Shown: positions 23,431 through 35,990, counted from the stretch's first letter. The stretch: 64,000 nucleotides of DNA from Hyperoodon ampullatus (GCA_949752795.1 OX457064.1:44946368-45010367); one strand, 5' to 3'. Translations and numbers: made by a program. The notes: a model not told the origin generated them from the letters alone.

Positions 23431-26400
23431 TTTTAGTTTATAGAAAACCAACAGGCTATACATGAGATGACAGCCTTAGCTACGATTAACAAAAATCATA
23501 ATAATTACCTTTGTTGAATTCACAAATACTTCCTATTATAACTTGAGGGTTGGAAAAAGAGACAGTCCTTACTAAAGTAGCAATCATTTTCTTTCTATTG
23601 AACTTCAGATGAGGCAGACTGTAAATAAATAAATTCAAACTGTTATGAGATATTATTGGTATAGTATAATTTTTACCCTACCTTGTGGGTATATGAATTA
23701 CTATATTTGAATTTTAAAAAAAATCAAATGATGTCTGCCCAAGACCCACTCAGCAGGTTGGAAAGAAATTCAATTTCTGCCTTATTTTTTAACGTCTATT
23801 CTTTCAAGAGTCATTCCAGAGCACTTGAGATGGGTCCCCTGTTTTCCTCCCACATTAATTACGTCTAGGTGCTCATTGTCCAGGCCCAGTGGTCTGGCTT
23901 TACTGCTTCCATATCAAGTGTGGGCATGAGGGGCTTGGTCCAGGCTGGGAGCTGAGGACCTGGTGTCTGGCTTCCTAGGTTTAACATGCATGGTTTTCTT
24001 CCTTACATCCTATAAATTCCCAGGGGCATGTCAATGGAACAAGGTAGTGCTTTTCACCGTTGGAATATTTCCCTTTGGTCCTGGGGAATAATGCTTTTCT
24101 CTGGGTCTTTTGCTTTTACCTCAACCTACTCCCTTAATAGTTCCCCCCAGTCCCTCCAGTGCAGTTCAGTAAATCTCTAAAAACAGTTATTGGACTTTCA
24201 TTTTTGAGGCTATGGGATGCTGACATCAGTCAAGTTCATGTTTTTTTTTTTTTTAAACCACATGGAGAAAAAGACAATGCATAATTTATTTGGCAGGACG
24301 TTTGGTCCAGTCCTTAAAGAAAAGTGTGGTGAACTATACTTTTCAGAAGTTTAATCTTTCTGAATTTTGCCTACATCCATACAGATTTGTCTAAGCAATT
24401 TTAACATTGTACGTACAACTAAAATATGTCAAACCTAGTGACAGAGAGCTTTTCTGGTCCCATCAAGAGCACTCCTAACATGATTGAGGTATGAAAAATC
24501 AGTCTTGCTTTGGATCCATCTCAAAGGGAAGGAGGACTGAGCTCACTAATCATGCAGGGGTCATTTCCACTGTCCAAAGACTCTTCTGGTGAATGCAGGC
24601 TCCCGAGAATTACAAGGATGGTCTAAATAATGTTGGACTAGTCAAATGACAGCTCACATTGTTGAATCTTACCTAGTTCCCTGGAATCTCTAGCATGCCT
24701 GTGTCTTTAAGATTGGAGTGGAGTTGAGTAAACCAATGTGCCTGCCTCAGTGGCAGCTTTACAAAATCTGCTGGGTGCTTGGGCTAAAATCTCAGGCTTC
24801 ATCTTGAGTTGCTAAAACTATTGAGGAACATACATTTCCTTAAATGGTTACATATCCTCAGTATTTGCATCCTAATGACTCTATCACTTTGATAAGAAAA
24901 GTGCACTAGGACACCAAGGGCAAATTAATAAATGTCTTAAAATTAGACAAGTGGCCATTTCATATAATAGTGACATTCATGTTATTCGAAGAAATTACAC
25001 ACACAGGACGGTAGCAGATGTTTTCCACTCCCACTACTGACAGATCAGGATACAGAAGCCTTAAACTGTATTGGGAAGAATTTAGGTCAGTGTGAGAAAA
25101 TCAGCGTGCATTTAAAAACTCTTTTTGTATGTTTGAAATACGTTGTAATGCTTTAAGAAACAGCCCTTCCTTTTGAAATTCTGCTAGAAAGCTTCCGTGG
25201 AGAGCTGCAGCTGTCTGGGTGCATTCAATGGAGATGATTCAGCTGGGAGGAATGCCATCATAAGGGGAACAAAAGTTCAGAGCAGGGTGGGTATATGGTA
25301 AAGGAGAAATTTTTACAACCAAGATTTATATTCTAGAACAGCAGTCTCGAAAATGGGGTGCCTTTCCCAAGGATTGGACAGGAGTTTCCACTGGTATTCA
25401 GTAATAAGAGATTAGAACTACCACCTACTGTTTGTTTCTTAATTTGTGTTTCACGTTATATTATTATTATATTGATATTTTGGTATTATACTTTGTGTTT
25501 TACATTATACATAATAGATTAGTTCATTAGAACATGAATATAACTTACAAAAAATGCCACTGTATATGTCTACAGTGCTGATAAATTTTTATTTATGATT
25601 TTATTGATAAGGGTACAGCTTAGAAATAATTCAGAGACTCCTCTAAATCTGTTAAGCCAGATCTTACATGGGAGCAGAAAGGCCAGTGCCACCTTGATGA
25701 TGACAAATAGCTTCTAAGGCCAAGGCTGCAGCTGGCTTATGCAGGGCCCTGGTGAGAGTTTGAAAAAAGGCACCTTTCTAAGTGGACATAGCCTTGCGGT
25801 GTCCCTGGCCTGGCAATCCATGTAGGGACTGAATGTCAGCCCATTCCCACACATCCTAACATGGTAGCCTGTCTAAGGCAGACTGAGGACACCAGGGAGG
25901 GAGGAGGTGAGAGACCATTGTCGTTTTTCTGCTTCCCTTCCCCAGATGAAAATCAGTACTTAAAACATATAAAGCTAAATCTTCAGGCGATGAGATGGTT
26001 AGCTTTGATACAAACTTGAGTACCAGGGGGAGAAAGAAGACTTGTTTCTTCTCTTATTTCTTAAACGTGGCACTTTTTATTCCCTCCTCATATCCATTCT
26101 CTTCTTCTTCCTGAATATTTGCAGCAAAGTGTAGACATAGGATTTGATTTTGGCCAGTGAGCAGTAGTTTTAGGAGTAAATTCAAGGAAGTCTTTAAAGG
26201 GAGAGGCTGAACTTTTCTTTATTCCTTTCTCCTTTCATACTGCTTCCTGGAATATAGATGGGATGTCTAGAACTTGGCAGCAATACTGAATCTCGAAGAA
26301 GGATATGTCTAAGGATGGCAAATTAGTAGTATGGAAGGAGTCCATGTCTCTGAGAACTTCATGCAGCATCTACATTAATGCTAGACTTTTTGCAGATTTT

Positions 26401-26659
26401 CTTTACTTGAGAGAAATAAATTTCTACCATTACTAGGAGATTTTCTCCTATTTCAGCTGAACTTAATCTTACCTCAGTATATGAAATTCCTTCCTAATTC
26501 CATGATTCTAAGTATACTTGACTATTCTCATTCCTGTGAACCTAAATGTGATAATGGAGCAAATAATCAGTGAATATTCTGATAATTTCTAGCCATTTAC
26601 ATCATCATTGCAAACGATTTAGCTGAATTATATAATAGAGTTTTCAATAGCTTTGGGTC
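23431..26659. other. Long unassigned interval
   Basis: No gene or confidently named repeat in about 3.2 kb. A T-run at 24240-24254 is followed 30 bases on by TTTATT on the plus strand, which could be an antisense poly(A) tail with AATAAA, but spacing is long and no parent is evident. Region 25430-25540 is AT-rich low complexity. Confidence 0.45.
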
Positions 26660-26960
26660 CTATAGACCCAGAATCAAATTTCAACTTTACCACCTACTAG
26701 ATGTACAGACTCATGTGAGACAGAGATCTGTCATACATGTTCTTTCCTCTCTGTCTTATAAAACCAGCTTATAGGATTGCTGTGTTTACTAAATGAGATG
26801 ATATGTATAAAGTGCCTGCCACTCAAAAGTGCTCTATACATGTTAAGTACTCTCTGAAATTCATTTTCAAGTAACCTGTTTCTTTATTTTATATCATTAC
26901 TGCTTAGCACATTGTCTTTCATGGAGTACACACCAAATAAATGATTCTTTAATAAAAATA
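26660..26960 (+). repeat. MIR SINE, sense
   Basis: 'ctttaccacctactagatgt' (core), 'tataggattgctgtgtttac', 'taaatgagatgatatgtata', 'aagtgcctgccactcaaaag' and a 'tgctctatacatgttaagta' ending follow MIR order. Diverged. Confidence 0.75.
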
Positions 26961-27145
26961 AGGTAAAGATTCTCAAGGACCTTATAAGCCATATATCTTA
27001 TTCTCTTCATTTGAATTCACTTTAAATTTTGTGAAATGTTATTCTAATGTTCAGAAAGATTCATGTGCCACTTGAGTGTTCACTTTACAACCAGGGAGTT
27101 TAGTTTGGAATTGGGTAGAACCTGGCTCTTTATTCCCTAGTATGT

Positions 27146-27151
27146 AAAAAA

Positions 27152-27195
<44 letters not shown>
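27146..27195. repeat. A-run plus (TA)n microsatellite
   Basis: Twenty-four A's (27146-27169) run directly into about thirteen TA units. No SINE or LINE body abuts it, so the A-run is not obviously a retroelement tail. Likely hypervariable in length and prone to assembly error. Confidence 0.95.
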
Positions 27196-27199
<4 letters not shown>

Positions 27200-28545
27200 T
27201 ACTCAATGCACAGAATTGTGTTGGAGATTAAAATGAGCATTCTACTGTTTTGAATGCATTAAGCATGATTTGTCTTAATGGCATGTATAATTTGGAGTCA
27301 ACATATAATGAGAAAAATTATCTCTGTATAATATATTCAGTAACTTTAACTCAGAAACATACTGCATTGGACACTTTTTTAGAAATCAGGCAATTTTATT
27401 CTCTCCAAATACATACTACTGTCTCTATGCATTTGCATTTTTGTCTCTCTCAGCAAGAAAATCATGTAGCTGGGAAGAGTTTATAGAGATCCTGTGGCAC
27501 AGTGGCACATCCCTCTGTGTTGATGTAGGAGTTTGCCCAAACCAACCTGAAGACATAGCAAAGGGAATTTTCCCTGTTTAATGACCTGCATGATGTATCA
27601 TAATTCTTTCATGTACAAGTGGTTTTATTAATTGTGCTCTTTCTGTTCTTTTCTCAGTAGTGTCTAGCAAAACAATCTGGTGTCATCAAAAAAGTTGTAT
27701 GCTCTTTTCTTCATATCCTGTGGCTCAGAGATCATGTTTCAGATGTTAGAGAGGGAGGGTTAGAAAGAATAAAAGCGTGGCAAAAGAGGTTAAAGGGAAG
27801 TGAAAAACTTTCTTCTTCACTTCCATAAACTCTGAGAAATACTAGACCTCTTCACCCAGTAGATAGATACCATTTGAGTTATAACTGCTTTAATCCATCT
27901 TTAATCTAAAGGAAAAGTAAACTTACTGAAAGAGTGACATAATATTGGAGACTATGAGAATCCATTACCACCAAAATGACAAATCTCTCTGTGTGTGTCC
28001 TCTTGTATCCCACTAACATGTACTGCAAAGAAGGAAACTCCAAAGCACTGTGCTATATGATATATGTTGACATTATTAGGATATTTGCAGAGTCTTAAGA
28101 AATAAAAAATTGAGAAAATCAGGGAGAAATAAGTGTTCTCAAGGCTTAGGAATGAATTAAGAAAGGGGTGCATTTTTCAACATGCAAGTGCCAACTTTTA
28201 AGTTGAGCGTCTGACTGAGTAGGATCTAGTGAAATGCTACTGAAAGAGTCCCACAAGCTTTTTGATAGCTTCTATGCTGACACACACACATCCAAGTGTA
28301 TTTGAGTGAAATCCAGGTATTGTTTCTATTTTAAGTGAAATTAGTTGAGCCTTCAACGGCTTTATGGTGTTTCAGACAGGCATTTGTCTGGACTTTATCA
28401 ACAAATAGTGCCCTCAGGGGAGATTTAAAGAGCAGGCTGTCATGGAAAATGAGGACAAGAGACCTGGGCAGCAGACCCAGGTGAAACGTGCACGGGAAGA
28501 TGCCTGTCTGAGGATGTGCACTCAGTCAGCACCTGTGCTGTTCTG
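27196..28545. other. Unassigned DNA
   Basis: No gene or repeat recognised. A 78-codon frame at 27250-27486 has no motif. Confidence 0.5.
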
Positions 28546-28561
28546 CCAATCCCTGCATCTT
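28546..28561. repeat. Target-site duplication, left copy
   Basis: CCAATCCCTGCATCTT recurs at 28919-28934 with one mismatch (T to C), bounding the SINE between them. Confidence 0.9.
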
Positions 28562-28918
28562 TTTTTAAAAAAAATTATTTATTTTTATTTATTTATTTTT
28601 GGCCACATTGGGTTTTCATTGCTGCACACAGGCTTTCTCTAGTTGCGGCGAGTGGGGGCTACTCTTCGTTGAGGTGCATGGGCTTCTCATTGTGGTGGCT
28701 TCTCATTGCAGAGCACGGGCTCTAGGTGCACAGACTTTAGTAGTTGTGGCACGAGGGCTCAGTAGTTGGGGCTCACAGGCTCTAGAGCATAGGCTCAGTA
28801 GTTGTGGCGCACGGGCTTAGTTGCTTCACAGCATGTGAGATCTTCCCAGATCAGGGCTCGAACCTGTGTCCCCTGCATTGGCAGGCAGATTCTTAACCAC
28901 TGTGCCACCAGGGAGCTC
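28562..28918 (-). mobile_element. CHR-type tRNA-derived SINE (long, older form)
   Basis: Plus-strand reading: A/T-rich tail (28562-28600), 'ggccacattgggttttcatt', several 'agtagttgtggcgcacggg' units, 'gatcttcccagatcagggct', and 'ccactgtgccaccaggga' at the head. The tRNA-like A box (GTGGCACAGTGG) and B box lie near the right end, so the element is on the minus strand. Internally it has repeated 'cagtagttg' motifs typical of this form. More diverged than the short form. Flanked by a 16-bp duplication with one mismatch. Confidence 0.92.
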
Positions 28919-28934
28919 CCAATCCCCGCATCTT
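28919..28934. repeat. Target-site duplication, right copy
   Basis: Second copy of the repeat at 28546-28561, one mismatch. Confidence 0.9.
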
Positions 28935-29627
28935 CTTGCTGTCAATGGTGAAGAAATCCCTGAGTATCAAAGGGCCTGAGTGAGAGTACAAAGGCTGCCC
29001 CTGAGAACAAGTTTTGTGGGCCATTTGTTCACACTGACAGATTTATTTACTTTGTCGACACATGTGCTATAAGGTCCTGGGAGAAATTTCTTCCCAAATG
29101 TACTTTGACATGTACTAGTGTCCATGGTATTAGGAAATGATGCTGTTTTTTTGGAGTGATTGGGACTGTAAGTGCAAACATGCACTCTATCTAAATTACC
29201 TCATGGGTGAAGCATTTCTCTTATAAAAACTTTGGATCTCCTAGTTTACTTTAAACTCAAAATTTAAATGTTGAAATACTGGAAGAAAGCTAAATAGTGG
29301 ATGCATTTGTAAAGCTGTTTCTTTAAAACTCCCCTATTGCTTTAATTTTTTCACCATGGGGGCAAGAAATAGCTTTAATTTCCATTTCTTTTTTCTCTAA
29401 TTAAAAAAAAATGTTTAAGTTAGGAACTTTGATGCCTCATTTTTCTCTGGTGGGCTTTTGTGTTCAAGGAACTGTGCACTAGAGCAGGCAGTATGCAAAA
29501 ATTAGTCAACTGAAGAGAAAGATGTCTTTCGCTTTTAACATTTAATATTTACATTTGTTTTTCTGTCAAATTCTTTGCATTAGAATTAAAGGAGCTTATT
29601 TTTGATAGTTCATAAAATCAGCAAAAA
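28935..29627. other. Unassigned DNA
   Basis: Nothing recognisable; a 72-codon minus frame at 28967-29185 has no motif. Confidence 0.5.
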
Positions 29628-29640
29628 TCTAATCAGTTTT
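29628..29640. repeat. Target-site duplication, left copy
   Basis: TCTAATCAGTTTT is repeated exactly at 29850-29862. Confidence 0.9.
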
Positions 29641-29849
29641 TTTTTTTTTTTTTTTTTGTGGTACGCGGACCTCTCACTGTTGTGGCCTCTCCCATTGCGG
29701 AGCACAGGCTCCGGACGTGCAGGCTCAGCGGCCGTGGCTCACGAGCCCAGCCGCTCTGTGGCATGTGGGATCTTCCCGGACCGGGGCACGAATCCGTGTC
29801 CCCCACATCGGCAGGCGGACTCTCAACCACTGCGCCACCAGGGGAGCCC
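29641..29849 (-). mobile_element. CHR-type tRNA-derived SINE (short cetacean form)
   Basis: Same structure as the copy at 6.8 kb: T-run to 29657, 'gtacgcggacctctcactgt', 'gccgctctgtggcatgtggg', 'actgcgccaccagggg'. The exact 13-bp duplication suggests fairly recent insertion. Overlapping 65-105 codon frames on both strands are translations of the SINE. Confidence 0.93.
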
Positions 29850-29862
29850 TCTAATCAGTTTT
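29850..29862. repeat. Target-site duplication, right copy
   Basis: Exact second copy of the repeat at 29628-29640. Confidence 0.9.
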
Positions 29863-30255
29863 GACATTTGTATTTTTCAGATTCTCAAGGAATATATTTT
29901 TCTTCTCAAAGCATTTTAGATTTGTTTAGTTATGAAGGCTTTCTCTCTCTTAGGTGGCTTAGCATGTAAGGAATGATTTTGACCCTACAAGGTAATCACC
30001 AAAAGTGTTTCTCGTAAGATTTAGTTAAATACTTTGCTTTAAAACCACTAATAGGATATACATATGTATTTCTAACTGAACTATCTGTGGAAAATAATAG
30101 CAATTTAATATGGATTTCTAAATGTTACATGATATAAAAGCCTAAAAGTTTATATTTTTCCATATTTTAATGTACTAGTACTAGAAGATTTTTCACGTGC
30201 AACTTTTGAAAGTTGTTGGAAAATTTAAAAGCTATTAGGGCTTCATAATTATTAT
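29863..30255. other. Unassigned DNA
   Basis: No feature seen. Confidence 0.5.
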
Positions 30256-30312
30256 TTGTGTGTGTGTGTGAGCGTGCACTTGTCTGCATGCCTGAGTGTG
30301 TATGTGTGTATC
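30256..30312. repeat. (GT)n-rich interrupted repeat
   Basis: 'tgtgtgtgtgtgtgagcgtg' followed by further GT units with interruptions. Confidence 0.9.
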
Positions 30313-30480
30313 TTTCCTCCACCAAATCATAAGCTTCTTGATGTAGGGACAATGTCTTTTATCCCTGTGTGCCCACTTCATTTTTATCCTTAGGTACTAG
30401 TACCTTCCCTGCCACATTGAAGGTGCTCAATATACATTTGTTTAACGAGTGAATGAATAAACAAACAAACAAATAAATAA
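30313..30480 (+). repeat. L2 3' end, sense
   Basis: 'ataagcttcttgatgtaggg', 'acaatgtcttttatccctgt', 'gaaggtgctcaatatacatt', then a 'gtgaatgaataaacaaac' tail. This is the canonical L2 3' terminus in forward orientation. Confidence 0.85.
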
Positions 30481-30915
30481 AGCAAAAATAAAAATATAAC
30501 CCTAAGAGAGAAGAAACATTTATAAATATTATCATGAAAGGGTGATTGCTTCTTTTGCATTATAATTTTTTAAACATCTCTGTAGAAATAAATAATTTTC
30601 AGCATCAGCGTTGTATTGTAATAGATTGCATTATAGAGCCTATAAACTAAAGTATTGAGCATTTCAAAAGGCAAGGAAAAGACTTCCACTGGAACTCATG
30701 CCAGTGGTGTTCAGTGGTTAGAATAGCATTCTGAAGCCTTCAAGTTAATTATATCTTAAAGATCGTTGTGGTTAAATATTTCTCCAAATACATGACACTA
30801 GTTTAACATAGGTGTAGTCTCAGTCATGCTAAGTTAAGTATCAGAACTATTTTTCATGTGTGTATTCCAGGCACGTATCATTCATTCCTCAAATTATTCC
30901 CCATGTACTCCGTCA
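30481..30915. other. Unassigned DNA
   Basis: A/T-rich, no feature seen. Confidence 0.5.
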
Positions 30916-31066
30916 GGATGCATTTACTGGCTTTATCTCCAGTATTTTGGATCTGATTACTATTTACCATCTCCATCTCAACAACTTTATTCTTAGTCAC
31001 CAGCAGTTCTGTTGTCTCACTGGTTTCCTTGATCACCCTCTTTCCCCTTATTCTCCCCTTAGCAGC

Positions 31067-31075
31067 AACAGTGAT
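31067..31075. repeat. Target-site duplication, left copy
   Basis: AACAGTGAT recurs at 31278-31286, flanking the SINE within the L2. Confidence 0.8.
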
Positions 31076-31277
31076 TTTTTTTTTTTCGGTACATGGGCCT
31101 CTCACTGTTGTGGCCTCTCCCATTGCAGAGCACAGGCTCCGGATGCGCAGGCTCAGCGGCCATGACTCACGGACCCAGCCGCTCCGTGGCATGTGGGATC
31201 TTCCCAGACCGGGGCACGAACCCATGTCTCCTGCATTGGCAGGCGGACTCTCAACCACTGCGCCACCAGGGAAGCCC
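31076..31277 (-). mobile_element. CHR-type tRNA-derived SINE (short cetacean form), nested in L2
   Basis: Short T-run, 'ggtacatgggcctctcactg', 'cgctccgtggcatgtgggat', 'aaccactgcgccaccaggga'. Same family as the copies at 6.8, 29.6 and 61.6 kb. Its position in the middle of an L2 dates it as the younger of the two. Confidence 0.93.
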
Positions 31278-31286
31278 AACAGTGAT
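31278..31286. repeat. Target-site duplication, right copy
   Basis: Second copy of AACAGTGAT. Confidence 0.8.
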
Positions 31287-31855
31287 CTTTTTAAGCTTAA
31301 ATCACATCATACTGATTCCCTGATTCAGATGCTCTGGTGGCTTCATTGCGATTAGGATACAGTTCACACTGTCTCACCCCTCTCCACCCTTTTTCCGTGC
31401 CTCTGCAGCATTGACCCTCCTCCTTCTGCGATCTTATCTCCTGTGCGCTACCCTTTCCACTATGCCACAACCACAGTGACTGTATTCTGAGCCTCCTCCC
31501 ATTGGAGAGTCTTTGCATTTGCTGTTTTCCCTGCTGCAGAGGCTCCTTCCTCACATTTTCCAAAGCCACCTCCTCAAAAGTATGTGTTTGCCTAACTGTC
31601 ATTGTCTCAACGCTTCCATTTCTAATTACCCTAGCTAAGTTCATCTTCCATCTATGTCACTCCAATCACATTTCCCTATTTTGTTTTCTTCATGGCATTT
31701 CCTACTATCTGGAGTTAAGTGACAGATTTGCCGTTTGTTTTCTTATTTGGCTACTGTTGGTTAGAATGTAAACTTATTAGTGACCTGGACATCCTTGATT
31801 TTTTTTTTTTCTGCTGTAGTTCCAGGGCTTAAAACTGTGCCTAGAGAATCTCCTC

Positions 31856-32891
31856 TGTGAAGAAAATCTACATTTGAGACATTGACCTTTTGAGGTTTAT
31901 GTCCTAAAGTCAGTCTCACATACCTTGTTGTTTAGTCATCAATGGGAAAAGACATGACTATTTAAAGATCTGAGCTCCTATCCATACTTGTTCATCACCT
32001 TTTCATGTAAGATGACCACACACGTCAGAGAAATAACTAGGGAACTGAGGCAAAACTGAGGATCAAAGAGTCAAGTAACTGGTTTGAGGTTTTAAGTCAA
32101 GGTGGTAGACCTGTTTTAGAAGCCTGGGAAAGCTGTATTCTAGGAGTTCCAGGAGTCTCTCTCTGTCTCTACACTGTAACTGGTAGCAGAAGTTAAGTCC
32201 CACAATCTCCTGGAGCACGTTGCAGCTCTGATTCCAACATGGTACATTATGGGGAATAGAACTGATCATGTAGATAAAAGAAGAACAGTGTTTTTCCAAG
32301 GTTCTGGTTATGGACAGTTTGGGACACAGTGTTTACCTGGTGCTGGAATCCTTCAGGTCAACTTCCCGGGTGGCACAGGCATTACTGAGGGAAATGACTG
32401 TGTATGTCTATAAGCAGTGGTGCCCAGGCTTATGAAAGAGGGGGCAGGCATGGGATGAAAGGCAGGTTGTTTGAGAATAACTGGGAGGGGGAGAGACTTC
32501 TTCATCCCTGCACCTGAAAAAATTATGCAAACAAATAGCAACAATGTTTAGAGAGGGCTATTAGGTATATGAAGTATATATGTATTGTTTCTGCCTCCCC
32601 CGTTTACTTCTGGATCCATGAGGCAACTTACGGGAAATATTACCATATTCTGGTTGCTTGTACATATATTCCATTCTGCAGGATAGAACTCTATACTTAA
32701 AAGATGTTATCTTTCAGCTCATATGATAGCCAGCTCCTCCATAGACTATTTCACCATTTATAAAGCTGTCACTTCTGGGTGATGGACTACATGGTAAGAC
32801 CAGTAATCTAGGCTTCAATCTATTGCCTTACTTCCTTAGCACTGAAGTGAGTTCCTTGGTGAGAGGTAGTAGTGAGTATGAGAGGTTTATC
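31856..32891. other. Unassigned DNA
   Basis: No gene or named repeat. Minus frames of 63-78 codons (32063-32299, 32353-32544) lack motifs. Confidence 0.5.
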
Positions 32892-33256
32892 TGTTATAAG
32901 CTGAATGTTTGTGTCCACCCCCAAATTCATACATTGCTCACTCCCAGTGTGATGGTATTTGGAGCTGGAACCTTTGGGAGGTATTAGGTTTAGATTAAGA
33001 TGGGAGGGCAGGACCCTCACGATGGGATTCATGCCCTTTTGTGAGGAAGAAGACAGGGAGATGTCTCTCTTTCCATATGCACACAAAGAAGTTGTGTAAC
33101 CACACAGTGAGATGGTGGTTGTCTGCAAGCAAGGAAGTAGGCCATCACCAAGAACCAAATCTGTTGGTACCTTTATCTTGGAAGTTCAGTGTCCAGAACT
33201 GTGAGAAATAAATGTTGTTTAAGCCACATTTTGTTATAGCAGACTGAACTAAGACA
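32892..33256 (+). mobile_element. MLT1/MST-type LTR (ERVL-MaLR), apparently solo
   Basis: Begins TGTTATAAGCTGAATGTTTG, continues 'ccccaaattcatacattg', 'gtgatggtatttggagctgg', 'cctttgggaggtattaggtt', 'ccagaactgtgagaaataaa', 'tgttgtttaagccacatttt', and ends 'agactgaactaagaca'. This is a near-complete MaLR LTR of about 365 bases. No internal retroviral sequence adjoins it. No clear 5-bp target duplication remains. Confidence 0.88.
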
Positions 33257-34360
33257 CTGTCCATATTTCCTTTTCTCAAAATTGTCATCAGCAGTGCTCC
33301 AATATTGTTGCTTTAATGTTGTTGACTAGCTGGTTGGACAATTAGCCCCTGATATCGATGCAAATCCTTACTTATGGCTGTATCTTCTTATAAGCACAGT
33401 AAGATATACTGCTCGATAGTCTGCCCTCTAGGAAGATTGTCTTGTTCACTTAGTGCCACATCTGAGAGAGTCTGTGTTGGCCCCCATAATTCAGCTTTAA
33501 GTTACTGCCAGACTATCATGTGGAATCATTTGCTAACTGACTCTAAATTATTTTATGTTCACTCAGCTCCTGATTGTAAACTCTGAGTCCACAGGGGCTT
33601 GCTGAAGGAGCAGCAGTAGAGTGGCTGGAACAGGGACCCTGAGTGTACTCAAGGAACCCAGGAACTCCATTTTGATTCCCATGTTAGGACTTTCCAGGGG
33701 CAACATAAAGCACTCTGATCTGCCACTGACCCTCAGATGCCCACTGGATCTGCTGAGTTGTGAGGGTTACATGTCCTATCCTTGGATCAATTGGAAAGGC
33801 TTTTCCTTCTTTGATATCCAGTTAAGACTTTTGGGTCGGAACAGGAGGCCCAAATGTAGTGTATGCATCAAACATAATGCTTGCTTGTTAAAAAAAGGGG
33901 ATGCAAGATTTAGCATCTTGTAGTCACTCCTTTTACAATGAATATTCTTGAAGTCCACTAATTTTAACACTATATATCTTGATGTTAATCATTGTGTATC
34001 AACTTTTTCCTGGGTGGTTTTAATATGAAGATTTAAAACTTTTTCCAGGAACATATACTTCTATTATACACTTGAATATTTGTTTCTCGTTTACTTATTC
34101 TGGTTTCTTATTAATGGAATGCTAATGATAAAGTTGAAATCTTTAATATCTGTCATCTTCTTCCCGATCATGTTTATTTCATTCCACAGTACATTTATTA
34201 CCATATATTTTGTTTTGTGTGATATTTTTAAAAACTTCTATTTTCTGTCCTTAACTGTTTCCATTTCTTTTTATTTTTTTCATTGCTTCTAATAATATGA
34301 TAGAGTTTTCTACATCATTTATTTCTGTGCACATTCTTAGTCATGTTTTAAGACATTCAA
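33257..34360. other. Unassigned DNA
   Basis: No named feature. A 100-codon frame at 33621-33923 has no recognisable domain and no flanking splice consensus that convinces me. Confidence 0.5.
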
Positions 34361-34600
34361 AACTCATGTTGAGTGCTTCCTTCCTTTTGCAAACCTTCTC
34401 CGACCTCTTCCTCACTCACCATAAGACTGGGTTAGGTGGTTCTTATGTTTATTTCTGATGAATTCTCCTATCATTGCCCAGTATTATTATTTGTTTCTGT
34501 TTGACCTCTGCACTAGGTGCTACTTGTAGGCAAGAACCATCTCTTATGCATCTTTATTTCCACACTATGTGATTCTAAGTATTAGAGAATACTAGTTGGA
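34361..34600 (+). repeat. Probable L2, sense
   Basis: 'tttgcaaaccttctccgacc', 'tatgtttatttctgatgaat', 'ctgcactaggtgctacttgt', 'aggcaagaaccatctcttat' track the last part of L2, but weakly. Confidence 0.5.
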
Positions 34601-35990
34601 AGGAGAAAAATACATCAGTATAAATGACTTGGAGCTATGCTTTCCAAAATGACAGAGCCACAGCAAATCTAATGAATCAGTAGCCCTACATAGACTACCT
34701 CCTGACAATGGCTAAATTTAAGGGAGTTGTTAGATTTATTGAGAGTGTGACAAGGTTAATAATCATTGTTTTTTAAATATGAAGGTATTACTGAGGCTTG
34801 TTCTGAACAGTGGAATGTTACAGTTGAAAAGGAACTTAAATATCATTGAGTCTAATCTTTCTTCTTGTAATGCTCTTGTGTTGAATGAAGGGAGAAAACA
34901 GTCCTCAAAAGCTAAGAGACTTGAAAAGATTACTCAGCTTATAAGTGGTTAAGTCATTTATAAGAGCCAGGTCTATCATGATTATTTCACACCATTCACT
35001 ACTCTGCCTCTCTGGACAATTCCATTCCTTTCTGTAGCCTTCAACCATAGCGAGGCAACTCCAGTGTTTTCACAATTCTTCCAGTTGCTACTTATTTTAT
35101 CGAAAAAGCCAAAGTGGTTTTATCAAAACCACCAGTAATTAAAATGGAGTGGCATAAAGATAAGTAGTGAGCTTTTCATATTTTATGCCTTAAGAAAGAA
35201 TCTGGTACCTAACAGAGCACCTACCTAGCACATACAGTATTTGCTTAAAAATAGTTATTGGATAAAATAATTGTATAAGCTTAAATGTCACATTGTGATA
35301 ATGGTTGATATAATCTCACAGTTGAGCTTCCCTAAACTTCAGCAAATTTCTCCTGTTTTAGTTCAGAGGTAGAAACATATCCAAAGAGATGTTTGACCTT
35401 TAGTATCTTTATGTTCCTCTTATAAGGGGTCCTATTCTGGCATCTTGTCAGTTTTGAAGTAACACACTAAAATGTTTATTCTATTATTTGCATATAAAGG
35501 GTCTTCTTCTGTAATAACGTAGGTCTACACCCTTGTTTAGTGATAAAGTTGTCTTTTTAATCTTTTAACCTTATATCTCTTTCCACAGCTATGTTGTTAG
35601 TGTAACAGCAATTTCCTACATTGAAACAGTAGTATCATCTTATGGGGGTTAGCGAGATCAGCTTTGTAGAAACCATTATTGAATATCCAAGGCCTGTTAT
35701 AGAGATACTCTGTGACGCACTATACTACTCTTTTTGAAACTAGCTAATCTCAAACAAGGTTTGACTCTGTTTCAAAATCATAATCGATTTTAGAGCAACT
35801 TCTTAGTTGTTAAATCACATGACAAGTGTGCAATAATACACACCATAAGTTAATAAAGTGTGATTAAACTGCAAGTGATAAAAATTAATTCGTAAATACT
35901 GATAAATGCTAATGGCCATAGTAAACTTCCTAACGTATGTACAGAATCTCTAGCAGCTGGAGCCTTGATCTTATGTATTGTAACCTATGA
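34601..35990. other. Unassigned DNA
   Basis: Possible faint MIR/L2 wording at 34900-34990 and 35180-35275, too diverged to call. No gene. Confidence 0.45.

Larger units (their letters stand above)
30916..31855 (+). repeat. L2 (LINE2), sense, split by a SINE
   Basis: Forward L2 sequence: 'cagatgctctggtggcttca', 'aggatacagttcacactgtc', 'gtctttgcatttgctgtttt', 'ccctgctgcagaggctcctt', 'aatgtaaacttattagtgac', ending near 'aaactgtgcctagaga'. A CHR SINE interrupts it at 31076-31277. Antisense frames of 115 and 133 codons here are chance readings of L2 and SINE. Confidence 0.85.

Noticed and set aside
24240..24300. Second retrocopy candidate with T-run and TTTATT
   Set aside because: Hexamer spacing is long and nothing upstream resembles a transcript I know.
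30878..31279. 133-codon minus-strand frame
   Set aside because: Its N-terminal part is the SINE and the rest is antisense L2.
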